NCBI RefSeq assembly: GCF_022836495.1
Contig: NZ_BQXM01000002.1
Coordinates: 124,001-188,000, forward strand
DNA from: Desulforhabdus sp. TSK
Lineage (GTDB): Bacteria > Desulfobacterota > Syntrophobacteria > Syntrophobacterales > Syntrophobacteraceae
Reading direction: 5' to 3'
DNA length: 64,000 nucleotides
Made by a program: the position numbers and the translations under genes. How positions within the stretch are numbered: position 1 is the stretch's first letter; each line of letters starts with the position of its first letter. The notes below the pieces were generated by a model that was not told the origin of the DNA, did no database searches, and saw only the letters and a list, made by a program, of their open reading frames with translations. Positions 25,993 through 34,957 of the stretch are shown one piece after another.

Positions 25993-28392
25993 TTAGGTTT
26001 CGTTGATGTATTGCGCGATCAGCCCGAAAGGCATGAACTCGTTCACCTTCGCCTTGAGATCGTCCAACTTGATCGGATTCAGCAGGCTGTTGAACGCTCC
26101 GATCTCCGAGCGATTTTCGGCTCCGCGAACCAGTTCTGCCGGAGCGGTTTCGCTGAGCTGCCCATACCCGGGATCCCCAAAGCGTCGTGAAACGAAGCAG
26201 TGATTCGGAATTCCCGGTTCGAAGAGATGGGATTCAAACTGCCGCGGCAACCGCTTGTCCGGAGCGTCATGAGTCGCGCTGAATCGGAAGCATCCGTGCT
26301 GGTTGTCCGTGACCTTCACTACGCCCTGGATGAGGGCTTCGCTTGCAAACAACCGGTTGACTTCCACGTCTCCGAATACGGTCGCTCGCTCCAGTTCGAC
26401 TTCGCCCAGGTCGGTTTCGATGGCAGGGCATGCGGCATCGATGCTTTGCACGATGGAATCGTGCACGAAGAGCTTCTGAATCGCGCCGGGATTCCCCGCA
26501 GCCTCGTCCTCAAGGATGGGGCCGACAATGGAGGACTCGATCACGAGCTCCTCCACATTGCCGCGTACAAGCAGCCGCACATACGGAATCGCCCGGCACT
26601 GACCGGGATCCGTGCGGGCCTTCTCCCCTCCGGGATCCAGCGTGCAATGACTGATGACGACCCGGTCGAACACGCCCTCGAGCACCAGTGCGGCGGCAAT
26701 CGGGGGGCAGGGCTCGGGGCCCGGAGCGGCCCCATCTTCTTCGATGCCCACCCACAAGCCCGTCAATGCCAGATGCCGCAGGTTCTCTTCAGGCTCGGAT
26801 TCGCCCGGCGGTACGGCCGCTTTGGGCTCGGCGCGGAACACCCACTCCGTGCCGGCGGGTGTGAGCCGCTCGACGTAAGGGCGCTCGAAATTGGCGGCCT
26901 GCAGGGTCAGCTTGTCGATGCCGTTGATATCGCCGTCCGGCCGGTAGGTCTTGCTGTTCCCGAGTTGAAACACTCCCGTGAGGGGCGGGACAGGGAGGCT
27001 CATAGCCACCGGACCGGGGTCGCCCGGGTCGCCGTCGGGAAGATCCGTTACAGTCCCACTGACGAGGGCATCCCGCTTGTCATAGGGCCCCGCGCCAATA
27101 TTTCCCGAGAAGCCATAGTGATATGCAGGCACCCAGACCTGACCGCCCGGATCCGAGGGAAACCAGAATCTGCCTCTTTCGGGGTCGATCACCAGCGTCT
27201 TTTCAGGCGGCAGCGTCCCGAGGCTCGTTCCCCAGTCTTCGAGATTACCGGCGGCAATCCTCTGGTGCTCCACAGGGATCGAGTCCCTGTCCGCACCCAC
27301 GGCGACGGCAACGGCCCTGGGGTCGGACTGGATGGTGCTGGGGATGAGATGGGCTTTGGGCGAATCCTCGGTGATAGCCCCGGCGAGTATCCTGTCAAAC
27401 ATCACAAGGATTGCCGCGGAATGGGTCAGGCTTTCAAGAGTTACTCTCAGCCGTACCTCGTCCCGAAACACCACGCCCAGGTAGCGCGAAAGCTCCTCCG
27501 CGGCATCCTGCGGGAGTCCACCCTCCATCAGGTCGTCGAGGAGGGCATCGGTGATGACGTAGCTTGCCGCTCCCAGCAGTCGGCAGGGGATGGGTGCGGG
27601 GAGCTCCCATTCACGCACGGCATGGCATCGCTCGGGGTCGGTCCGCTGGTCGGGGCTGAAGAGCGGAACATCGCGGCCCGAGGGATCAAAGGTAAACCGG
27701 TTGTCGCCAAAATTTGCCGCCGTCGCGAAGTTGACCTCAAACGGTAAGAGGCGGTACAGGTGAAAGTTCAACTTCGGGATATTATAACGACCTAACTTAC
27801 CGCGAGGTTGGCGGAAATCCGGCGTGTGGGCAAATTCATCGAAGGGTCCGTCCACGAGCTCGGCCCCATGGGCGCTGGGGAGCCTGGCCCAGCCTCCGGG
27901 GGGAGCTTGTGTGACGAGGCCGGCAAAGGCGTCGGGCTCGGGGTCGAGTCCGTGGCGCGCGCGTGCCAGTTGCTTGAAGCTCTCGACGACCACACCGGAC
28001 CAGCCGGTGATGTCCCGGATGAGCAATTCCATGACGAGGGGCGTTCCCTTGCGCCTTCGGTAAAAGATCGTGCGCGCCACGTCCACGCGCCGGCCCCGGC
28101 GATTGAGCTCATGCACCAGGCGGGTGCCCACCAGGTCGCCGATGTAGGGTATGGCCCAGTCGTCACAAAACTCGATGAACTGGTCCTCCCACAGCCGGTC
28201 GATGCTGCGGCGAGCCACCGCAGCCTGGCGCGCGAGGATCTCCACGATGGAGCGCAGGACGTCGGGCCTTGCCGCCAGACCGTCCTCTTCCTTGAAGACC
28301 GCCGGGATCCAGTCCCAGATCTTCTCGGTGTAGTAGCGCTCGAATTCGTCCTGAGCAGGGGCCAATGCGTTGCTGTCGGTTTCGGTTGCCAT
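25993..28392 (-). CDS. Phage tail protein I-like baseplate protein with C-terminal beta-helix
   Basis: 799 residues. About residues 1-160 match tail protein I (P2 gpI) proteins of injection systems: WDWIPAVFKEEDG, LWEDQFIEFCDDWAIPYIGDLVGTRLVHELNRRGRRVDVARTIFYRRRKGTPLVMELLIRDITGW. The remainder is large and unusual. Its last third has repeated short strands (RLLVRGNVEELVIESSIVGPI, IQKLFVHDSIVQSID, LGEVELERATVFGDVEVNRLFASEALIQGVV) consistent with a beta-helix. It probably joins the baseplate wedge to fibre-like elements. The gene lies 26 bases after the wedge gene. Function is inferred from family and position. Confidence 0.78.
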   Translation of the reverse strand: MATETDSNALAPAQDEFERYYTEKIWDWIPAVFKEEDGLAARPDVLRSIVEILARQAAVARRSIDRLWEDQFIEFCDDWAIPYIGDLVGTRLVHELNRRGRRVDVARTIFYRRRKGTPLVMELLIRDITGWSGVVVESFKQLARARHGLDPEPDAFAGLVTQAPPGGWARLPSAHGAELVDGPFDEFAHTPDFRQPRGKLGRYNIPKLNFHLYRLLPFEVNFATAANFGDNRFTFDPSGRDVPLFSPDQRTDPERCHAVREWELPAPIPCRLLGAASYVITDALLDDLMEGGLPQDAAEELSRYLGVVFRDEVRLRVTLESLTHSAAILVMFDRILAGAITEDSPKAHLIPSTIQSDPRAVAVAVGADRDSIPVEHQRIAAGNLEDWGTSLGTLPPEKTLVIDPERGRFWFPSDPGGQVWVPAYHYGFSGNIGAGPYDKRDALVSGTVTDLPDGDPGDPGPVAMSLPVPPLTGVFQLGNSKTYRPDGDINGIDKLTLQAANFERPYVERLTPAGTEWVFRAEPKAAVPPGESEPEENLRHLALTGLWVGIEEDGAAPGPEPCPPIAAALVLEGVFDRVVISHCTLDPGGEKARTDPGQCRAIPYVRLLVRGNVEELVIESSIVGPILEDEAAGNPGAIQKLFVHDSIVQSIDAACPAIETDLGEVELERATVFGDVEVNRLFASEALIQGVVKVTDNQHGCFRFSATHDAPDKRLPRQFESHLFEPGIPNHCFVSRRFGDPGYGQLSETAPAELVRGAENRSEIGAFNSLLNPIKLDDLKAKVNEFMPFGLIAQYINET

Positions 28393-28418
28393 GGTTTTTC
28401 GCCTTGTGCGGTTAGGCG

Positions 28419-30803
28419 TTAGCTGTTAGCCGCTGGCTGAAGCGATTCAGCATGGGTGGCGTTGATCACGAGAGTGGCGAGAAAGTTGCGATAAGAGCCT
28501 TCGTTTACGCTGATGGTTGAAGTTGCGGTTTGTCCGTCCACGGAGATGGCGCGCACCGACAGGACGCCCTCGACGCTCAGGGCCGCCTCGAAAATCCTGC
28601 TGCAGAAAATGGGGCTACCGATGGAGATGTTTTCAAGGGCCAGAATGCCGGTTTCAGAATTGGTCAGCACCTGTTTGACCTGTTCGCTCACCCTGTCCGT
28701 ATTGTACCGTCCGTCGATTTCCAGGTCCAAGACCAGTTGGGACGACTGCCCCTGGGCATCCAGCTGCTCCTTGGCTTCTTCCGTCACAAGGGGGGTGTTC
28801 GGGTCGGCCTGACCGATGAGATAGGCCTTGAGCTCAGGGCCGATGTCGCCGCCATTGGAAATGAACCAGACTTTCACCTTTGCCCCCTGGCTGGCCTCGT
28901 CCCAGGCCCACTCGGCGCCGGCATTGATGACTCCGCCGAATTCCCGTGCCAGGGCCTCGAAGTCCGCCAGGGATATGGCGCGGCCCAATGTGAGGGCGCT
29001 GGTGGGTGCATTCCTGGCGATGTCCCTGGGTTGGTCGGCGTCGGCACCGCCCCCGGCTGCCACCGGGTTCACAACGCGCCGCAACCCCTGGACAGGCTTG
29101 GCAAGCTGGCTGATTCCCCCGGCAGGGGGCTTGGCAGCCCCGGCGCCGAACCGGTAGGTTGCCGTGACGTTGTCGATGCCCGAGGGAAGCCGCATTCCCG
29201 TAATTCCATTGCCGAACGTGACGGCACTCTCCTGGGCATCGTTCTGGCGGACGATGTAAACGGCATCGTGAGGGCCGGTCCCGAAAAAGCTCCTCACCTC
29301 CTTCCAGAGGATTCCGTTGACGCGAATTTCCAGGGTATTGCGGCGGCCATCGGCGGCGGAAGGATCGTTGAAGTAGGTGAGAGGCTTGTTGGCAAGAGCA
29401 AACGCCTGAAACTCCTGAGCGGCATTCCCGCTGCCAAGGACCTCGTTGTAGACACTTTCTCCCCGCGTCGCTCTGACAATGTTGCCGAAAACAGTCACCG
29501 GTGTGCGCAGTTCCGGCGTGAAAGGTTTGGTATCGGCGGCCAGCAGGACACTCCCTGCACCGTTTGCGTCTATGGGGACCGAGCCCTGGACCGGAACGCC
29601 ATTGTCGACCGCATCCAACAGCAGGAGCTCGCTTGGCTCGGTGACCGAATCAGGGAACGGCTCAGCAAGCCCTTGGATGCGCATACCGGGTGTTGCGAAG
29701 TCTGCTGCGTTCAAATGGGTTTTGGCGGGTCGAGTCGGTTTTCCGCTCTCCATCATCCCAAAATGGATGACGAGACGTTCGGGGTGGTCCTCCCAGCCGT
29801 CGGGCATGGCAGGGCCGATGGTGATGCGGCTGACCGGCAGGGTCGGCGCAGGGGCGCTGTCCGAAGCGCCGTTGGTGCCGCCGACGACCACATCCACTCG
29901 TGTGACATCCGTCAAAAAGGTGGCATGCAGTGTATTGTCCCGCTGGATGAGGACAGGATCCCCCACCGCGAGCCCGGGGTAGAATGCATCGAGAATGATC
30001 CCCGTCCGACCCGAAAGCGGACTTGCCGTGAACAGGTTGGGATGGGCACTCGATGAAGGAGAAAGGATCGAAACAGCGGCCAGTTCGATGGTCGCGTCCA
30101 CATTCGGAGCCGGTTCCACCTCCATCTTGATGTAGTTTGCGCCATCCAGGGCCGTCACCGTGCGAAGGTTTGTGACCCGTCCCCCTTGAAGTGTGGTGCC
30201 GCTCCCGCTGGTCCAGCGGAACAGCACCATTTGACCTTTGGCGGGAGCCTCAGCCCCGGCCTCAAGGAGCAGCTCGCTTCCGAGCAACGGTTCCCGCACG
30301 GGACCGAGGGGCCACTGGTTTGTGAGGGGATGGATCGTGTACTCGGCTTCGGTCTCGAAAACCTGGGGGGGCTCGCCGTCGAAGGCGCCGGAGCGGAAGC
30401 CCGTCCGCGGAGGAAGCTTGACAGCCTTGACGCCGTCGGCAATGGCCGCCAACCGGACGGACGCACTCAGGGCGGGACGGGGGAGATATCCGATGAGCTC
30501 CGTGAGCTTGCGAAGGGACGGGCGTAGCTGCGCGGTGCGCAGGTAGCTTTCGTTGGCGATGCGTTCGTCGTAGAAGCCGAGGACATCCAGGACATAGGCC
30601 CACATTTCCAGGAGCATGATCCCCAGGTCTTCCCCCGTTCGCGCCCGCCATCCCGCCAGGGGGGCATGGGTGGGAATATCCCGGAGCATGGCCAGTCGAT
30701 ATTCGGGAAACCCGGCCGGCTGCCGGGGCAATGCAACCAGACCCGCCGGAATGTCGGGCTTCTTCGGATGCTCCAATGTGTCACAAGGGCAACATAGGCT
30801 CAT
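28419..30803 (-). CDS. Putative baseplate assembly protein (gpJ-like, wedge 2)
   Basis: 794 residues of the large gpJ/gp47-like wedge family. N-terminal features include GFPEYRLAMLRDIPTHAPLAGWRARTGEDLGIMLLEMWAYVLDVLGFYDERIANESYLRTAQLRPSLRKLTELIGYLPRPALSA. The C-terminal half has FGNGITGMRLPSGIDNVTATYRFGAG and RAISLADFEALAREFGGV, hallmarks of baseplate J proteins. ATG 30803 (MSLCCPCD) is preceded by AGAGGA. The frame is open to 30884, but those extra residues are translated from the short-repeat spacer and are not conserved-looking. It forms a wedge heterodimer with the product of the next upstream gene. Confidence 0.88.
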   Translation of the reverse strand: MSLCCPCDTLEHPKKPDIPAGLVALPRQPAGFPEYRLAMLRDIPTHAPLAGWRARTGEDLGIMLLEMWAYVLDVLGFYDERIANESYLRTAQLRPSLRKLTELIGYLPRPALSASVRLAAIADGVKAVKLPPRTGFRSGAFDGEPPQVFETEAEYTIHPLTNQWPLGPVREPLLGSELLLEAGAEAPAKGQMVLFRWTSGSGTTLQGGRVTNLRTVTALDGANYIKMEVEPAPNVDATIELAAVSILSPSSSAHPNLFTASPLSGRTGIILDAFYPGLAVGDPVLIQRDNTLHATFLTDVTRVDVVVGGTNGASDSAPAPTLPVSRITIGPAMPDGWEDHPERLVIHFGMMESGKPTRPAKTHLNAADFATPGMRIQGLAEPFPDSVTEPSELLLLDAVDNGVPVQGSVPIDANGAGSVLLAADTKPFTPELRTPVTVFGNIVRATRGESVYNEVLGSGNAAQEFQAFALANKPLTYFNDPSAADGRRNTLEIRVNGILWKEVRSFFGTGPHDAVYIVRQNDAQESAVTFGNGITGMRLPSGIDNVTATYRFGAGAAKPPAGGISQLAKPVQGLRRVVNPVAAGGGADADQPRDIARNAPTSALTLGRAISLADFEALAREFGGVINAGAEWAWDEASQGAKVKVWFISNGGDIGPELKAYLIGQADPNTPLVTEEAKEQLDAQGQSSQLVLDLEIDGRYNTDRVSEQVKQVLTNSETGILALENISIGSPIFCSRIFEAALSVEGVLSVRAISVDGQTATSTISVNEGSYRNFLATLVINATHAESLQPAANS

Positions 30804-30830
30804 GGGACAAATCCTCTGGTTGGAGAGAAA

Positions 30831-30988
30831 GCGTCGAAAAGTGAAAAGTCTAAAAGTCGAAGCGTCGAAAAGTCCAAAGCCCAAGGTCTCAAAGTCATAA
30901 TCCAGGAGGTTAAGAGTCCATATGTCGAAGGAGCCACATGGACCTGCTCAAGATCTTTTGACTCTTCGACTCTTTGACCTTTTGCCTT
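30831..30988. repeat. Degenerate AAAGTC-type repeats, two opposed blocks, between the gpJ genes
   Basis: The left block (30835-30900) repeats AAAAGTC, GTCGAAAAG and similar words. The right block (30950-30985) repeats the complement (CTTTTGACTCTTCGACTC, TTTGACCTTTTGCC). The two blocks can pair as an imperfect hairpin of about 35 bp around a 50-base loop. Related words recur at other junctions of this operon. Confidence 0.65.
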
Positions 30989-33541
30989 TTACCCCTCGAT
31001 CCCCGTGAGGATGCGCACTGATCCGCGCTCCGGGAACAGGGGATCGTTTTGCAGGCGGATCACCTGGTCGTGTTGAACCGGGAAAATCAGCTCATTGAAG
31101 TCACGCCAATCGGTGATCCCCCGTGCCCGGATGCGCATGCCCACAACTCCGCGCACGCCGGGAACTTCCTGGATGGCCGCTTCCAGCGCCGCTCGGCGCA
31201 GGGGCGTGCCGAAGGTGAAATGGTCCGGATCGAAGAATCCCTTGATGGGCAGCACGCCTTTGCGCCCCACCAATGCTTCCAAAACGCGCTCCTGCACCTG
31301 CCCGGGGTAGGCGGACGGTTCGACGCAGAGGGTGATTTCCAGGTCGACGTTCACATAGCGCGGGTTGCGCACGTAGACTTCACGACCGGCCTGGCGCACG
31401 CATTCCATCTGGTTTTCCAGCTCAGTTCGCCTCTCCGGGCTGAGCTCGAAGGATCCCTGCGGGTCGGGCGTCACAAAGGTGCTGAGCCAGCTTCCGGTCC
31501 ATCGAAAGCGAGTGTTGGCCCGCTCCACCCACGGGAGTCGCTCGGCCATCTCGGCGTAGTCCTCCGAGCGAACGGCACGGAATGTGACGGCTCGGAAGGC
31601 TTCAGGAGCCACCTGCTTGACGACCTCGGGATCCTCCGGATCCACACCGTTTGTAATGGGCAGTGGATTGGTGACCCCGTCCAGCAGGGCTGCCAGGTCG
31701 GCTTGCGCCGCGTCCAGAGGGTTTCTGAGATACACGACGGTGTCGGCTGCCAGGTTGGCTCTCGAGCCCGGCCCGGTGCGATAGCGCACCCGAAAAACCG
31801 TTTCGTCCGGCGGGGTCTTCCCAAACTCACCGTCGCCAAAGCGAATCGTAAATCCGGACCCGCTTGCATAGTCCCTGTGCTCAATGACTTCACCTATGCG
31901 ACGAAATCCGATCACGCGGCGCCATGCTCCGTCATCGAGGGTGAAGGCATCATCGAAGCCCCGCGCGTCGAGCAGGGTGTGCTGCCATTCCCAGACCTGG
32001 GGTGTACCGAGGGGCTGAAGGTCGGCGGGGTTCACTTCCTGTACCTCGATTTCGGGGCGTGTGTCGGGAATCTCCCCCAGCCGCCCCATGCCGTCGCTTT
32101 CTGTTCGAGCGAGAGAGTGGAGGAACGTGACACTGCGCCGGCCCGTCATGGCATCGAGAGGGCCCTGGCGCTCGACGGCCTTCGCCACGGTCCTGTTCGG
32201 GGGGATGTTCGCGTTGCCGCGAATGCTGAAGAATTCCGTGATGGTTTCTCCGGCCGTGGCTTCCACCAGGTTGCCGTGCACCACCGCGTTTTCGAGGCAC
32301 ACCTCGTAGGGGAGCGCCTGGGCGTCATCCCATCGGAGGCGGGTGATGGCGATGGGGTCCCCGTTTTCATCCAGAAACAATGGATCGGTGAGGTGCTCTA
32401 GATTAACGATCGGGAGCATGTGACGTCGTGCAGGCACCGAAGGGTCTTTGGGATCACTCTTTATGAGCAGGCGTTTGCCCAGCCAGAACTTCAGAGGATC
32501 TTCGCCGGTCGGTACCTGGCTCACGTTGGGAAAGTGCCCGAGCAAAAAAAGCTCCGTGGAGCCCACCGGCAGGCAGGGTCGGCTGATGTCGGGAATGTGG
32601 ACGGGCATTTCATTCCATGCGGCGTGCACCCAGAATGTTCGGGGAGCGCCTCCGTCGGCCGTCGTGTCTGCGAGCCCCTCGCCCAGTTCAAAGGGGATGG
32701 GCGGAATGCCCTGGCCGGGAGCCCAGACTCGGCCGCCGGCAGGCACAAAAACCCCGCCGACAGCCTGTTTGACCGTCAGGTCCAGCTGCGTGGAGGCGCT
32801 CCGCCCGTCATGGACATGATAGTCCACCAAACGCGTATGCAGGCGGAGCGACCGCCGCTGACCCGCTGTTTCCAGGTAGGCTTCACGGGCGTAGCGGTCC
32901 TGGATGTAAGACAGCTCGTCCCCCAGCGCCGCCATGATTTCCGCCAGCATGACACCGGCGTCGGCCTCGATGCGCTCGGTCCATTGGGGATAGCGTTGAG
33001 CGGCATAGTCCAGCAGGGCGTTGCGAAAACTGGTGAAATCTCGGGCCAGGTAATCGACGGGAAAGTCGACGAAGTCCTCCGGAGGACAGAGTGCTTCCGA
33101 GGGCTCACAGTCGAGATCACTGGGGCATCCCTGCTTGAAGCTGAAGGTGACCCCATTGAAAAAGTGGTCGATGCGTCGCTTGGGTTCATCGATGAGGGTC
33201 AGCCTGTAAATGGAGAAGTCTCCCGGGTGGGCTGTCTGCACTTCGAGCACCGTCCGCGCCTCGCCGTCCAGGCTCACCTGCCGGTAGGTGGCGCGTACCA
33301 CAGGCACTTCGGCGAACTGTTCCCCGCCGGAAGTGCTGACAATGCGCACCGACTCTGTCGTGACATCCACGGGGAGGAGTCCCGTGCTGACGATGGGATC
33401 GTCCAGTTCGTCAGGGTTCAGGAGGAAATACACATGCAGCACCGTCTGGTCGGCGGGGTCTACGACCTGCACAAAGTCGATCCCCGTGACACGCTTGACA
33501 GTCTGCTCCAGTAAGGCGGTCAACCTGTCTTCACTGGCCAT
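30989..33541 (-). CDS. Putative baseplate assembly protein (gpJ-like, wedge 1)
   Basis: 850 residues. The N-terminal arm (RLTALLEQTVKRVTGIDFVQVVDP) is followed by the core DYLARDFTSFRNALLDYAAQRYPQWTERIEADAGVMLAEIMAALGDELSYIQDRYAREAYLETAGQRRSLRLHTRLVDYHV, characteristic of Afp11/gpJ-type proteins. Later come GFTIRFGDGEFGKTPPDETVFRVRYRTGPG and ERANTRFRWTGSWLSTFVTPDP. It forms the baseplate wedge that couples hub to sheath. Its start overlaps the stop of the gp25 gene by one base, so the pair is translationally coupled. Confidence 0.9.
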   Translation of the reverse strand: MASEDRLTALLEQTVKRVTGIDFVQVVDPADQTVLHVYFLLNPDELDDPIVSTGLLPVDVTTESVRIVSTSGGEQFAEVPVVRATYRQVSLDGEARTVLEVQTAHPGDFSIYRLTLIDEPKRRIDHFFNGVTFSFKQGCPSDLDCEPSEALCPPEDFVDFPVDYLARDFTSFRNALLDYAAQRYPQWTERIEADAGVMLAEIMAALGDELSYIQDRYAREAYLETAGQRRSLRLHTRLVDYHVHDGRSASTQLDLTVKQAVGGVFVPAGGRVWAPGQGIPPIPFELGEGLADTTADGGAPRTFWVHAAWNEMPVHIPDISRPCLPVGSTELFLLGHFPNVSQVPTGEDPLKFWLGKRLLIKSDPKDPSVPARRHMLPIVNLEHLTDPLFLDENGDPIAITRLRWDDAQALPYEVCLENAVVHGNLVEATAGETITEFFSIRGNANIPPNRTVAKAVERQGPLDAMTGRRSVTFLHSLARTESDGMGRLGEIPDTRPEIEVQEVNPADLQPLGTPQVWEWQHTLLDARGFDDAFTLDDGAWRRVIGFRRIGEVIEHRDYASGSGFTIRFGDGEFGKTPPDETVFRVRYRTGPGSRANLAADTVVYLRNPLDAAQADLAALLDGVTNPLPITNGVDPEDPEVVKQVAPEAFRAVTFRAVRSEDYAEMAERLPWVERANTRFRWTGSWLSTFVTPDPQGSFELSPERRTELENQMECVRQAGREVYVRNPRYVNVDLEITLCVEPSAYPGQVQERVLEALVGRKGVLPIKGFFDPDHFTFGTPLRRAALEAAIQEVPGVRGVVGMRIRARGITDWRDFNELIFPVQHDQVIRLQNDPLFPERGSVRILTGIEG

Positions 33542-33918
33542 CAGATGGTGACCTCCACGTTGAGAAACCGGCGTTCCTGCTTCGCCAGAATCGTGTAAGC
33601 GATGGTGATGTTCAGCTTCTCTTCATTGGCTTCGGCGCGCACGTCGTCGGTGCGGATGAGCGTTCCCAGCCATGTGGTGAGTGCCTGGTAAATCAAGGTC
33701 TGGGCAAGGGACGCCGTCGCCGGGCTGTTGGGTGCAAACACGAGCCGCTTCACACCAGCCCCGAAGTCGGGACGATTGATCCGTTCCCCCTGAGCCGTAA
33801 ACAACACCTGGCGAATGAGCTGCCGAATGTACTGCTCATAGTCATTTTCCTGCGCGAGACGTCCCAGACGGTCGTCGATCGCGAAAGGAAAGCGGACAGC
33901 GGTGATCGTGGTTGACAT
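33541..33918 (-). CDS. GPW/gp25 family baseplate wedge protein
   Basis: 125 residues, the normal length for gp25/Afp9. Conserved core: FPFAIDDRLGRLAQENDYEQYIRQLIRQVLFTAQGERINRPDFGAGVKRLVFAPN, then a C-terminal beta part LNITIAYTILAKQERRFLNVEV. Gp25 nucleates the sheath at the baseplate. A GGAGG site precedes ATG 33918. Confidence 0.93.
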   Translation of the reverse strand: MSTTITAVRFPFAIDDRLGRLAQENDYEQYIRQLIRQVLFTAQGERINRPDFGAGVKRLVFAPNSPATASLAQTLIYQALTTWLGTLIRTDDVRAEANEEKLNITIAYTILAKQERRFLNVEVTI

Positions 33919-33929
33919 GGGACACCTCC

Positions 33930-33974
33930 AGGGGGTGCAAAGCCGAAGAGTGGCAAAGTCGAAAGATCAAAGGA
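33930..33974. repeat. Short AAAGTC-type repeat block between gp25 and the 84-residue gene
   Basis: Words such as GCAAAGCCGAAGAGTGGC, AAAGTCGAAAG and ATCAAAGG crowd this 45-base junction. They are the same motif class as at 30.9 and 36.2 kb. Confidence 0.5.
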
Positions 33975-34229
33975 TCAACTTGCCTGGATCTCAGTGACCT
34001 CTCCCGTTCCTTCGGTGAGAGAGACCCCCACTTTGAATGCATCGGGATTCGCCGCCAGATGCCTCACTACGCCTTGTGCAACGGCAACGAAGAGGAGTCG
34101 GCGTTCCGCCTCGCCCCTCCCCGGGTCCGCGCCGGGAACCACGGATGGCAGGGTCTCGCGGAAAACCTGCTCCATTTCCTCGGCCATACTTCCGGCGACG
34201 TCTTCGATGGTGCCGGGTTTCAAAGCCAT
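33975..34229 (-). CDS. Small eCIS-associated protein, 84 residues
   Basis: 84 residues, helical N-terminal half (IEDVAGSMAEEMEQVFRETLPSV) and a second amphipathic stretch (ERRLLFVAVAQGVVRHLAANPDAF) ending in a beta-like GVSLTEG. I do not recognise the family. A perfect AGGAGG site precedes ATG 34229, and it lies between the gpV spike and gp25 genes, the position held by small structural proteins or PAAR-like tips in other clusters. It has no PAAR motif, so it is not an obvious spike tip. Confidence 0.6.
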   Translation of the reverse strand: MALKPGTIEDVAGSMAEEMEQVFRETLPSVVPGADPGRGEAERRLLFVAVAQGVVRHLAANPDAFKVGVSLTEGTGEVTEIQAS

Positions 34230-34246
34230 ATGCGGTTTCCTCCTGA

Positions 34247-34954
34247 TCAGCCCGTTTTGACCCGGGTGGAAATGAGGCTCGGGGTCGCCGGCACGAAGGG
34301 CGGCACGGGCGGCGCCGGGGTGACGGGAATGCCGAGGACCGTTTCCCCGGGGTGGGTGTGCACCTGGTACAGCTGCACCAGCTGGTTGAGATATTGGAGC
34401 AGCAGATCACCAAAGACCAACGGGTGAGTGGCGTTTTCAACCAGCTCGATCCGGGGGGCTTCGATGACGACTTTGGCAGTCCCCTTTACCGTCACCTTGC
34501 CCTGTTGAACATCCAAAGTGATCAGGTTGTTCCCGTCTTTATCGCTCAGGGTGATCACCTGTCCCTGGTCATCCAGTGTCACCAGGAGCCCCTGGCGGCT
34601 GCGCAGGATCTTGAGGGGCGGGGCCGCGTCGGCGCCTCGCTCGGTTTTGGGTGCTTCGCCGTCGCCCCAAAAGCAGCCCACCCAGATGGGGTAGGAGGGG
34701 TCGCCGGCTTCGAACTCCACCCACACACCCGTGCCCGGCTCCGGCATGGTGTAAAGGCCCATGTTGTTTCCCGCGTAGGGCACGCACGGCATAGCCCAGA
34801 CAGCCTCAGCCCCCATGACCGTGGGGACCCGCACCAGGAGCCTTCCCCGTCCCGTGGGGTCGTCGTTGTCCGAGACGATGCCGCGGTACTTGCCGAAAAA
34901 GCGGCCTTCCATGACATCCATCATGTCCGTCAGAGCGCCGCGTTGCTCTTCCAT
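34247..34954 (-). CDS. Baseplate assembly protein V / gp5-like spike (OB-fold)
   Basis: 235 residues. The OB-fold is FFGKYRGIVSDNDDPTGRGRLLVRVPTVMGAEAVWAMPCVPYAGNNMGLYTMPEPGTGVWVEFEAGDPSYPIWVGCFWG. A beta-helical stem follows (LLVTLDDQGQVITLSDKDGNNLITLDVQQGKVTVKGTAKVVIEA) and a C-terminal helix plus Pro-rich tail. This is the central puncturing spike, equivalent to the C-terminal half of VgrG/Afp8. The spike is encoded separately from the gpD hub, which lies three bases upstream. Confidence 0.9.
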   Translation of the reverse strand: MEEQRGALTDMMDVMEGRFFGKYRGIVSDNDDPTGRGRLLVRVPTVMGAEAVWAMPCVPYAGNNMGLYTMPEPGTGVWVEFEAGDPSYPIWVGCFWGDGEAPKTERGADAAPPLKILRSRQGLLVTLDDQGQVITLSDKDGNNLITLDVQQGKVTVKGTAKVVIEAPRIELVENATHPLVFGDLLLQYLNQLVQLYQVHTHPGETVLGIPVTPAPPVPPFVPATPSLISTRVKTG

Positions 34955-34957
34955 GGT

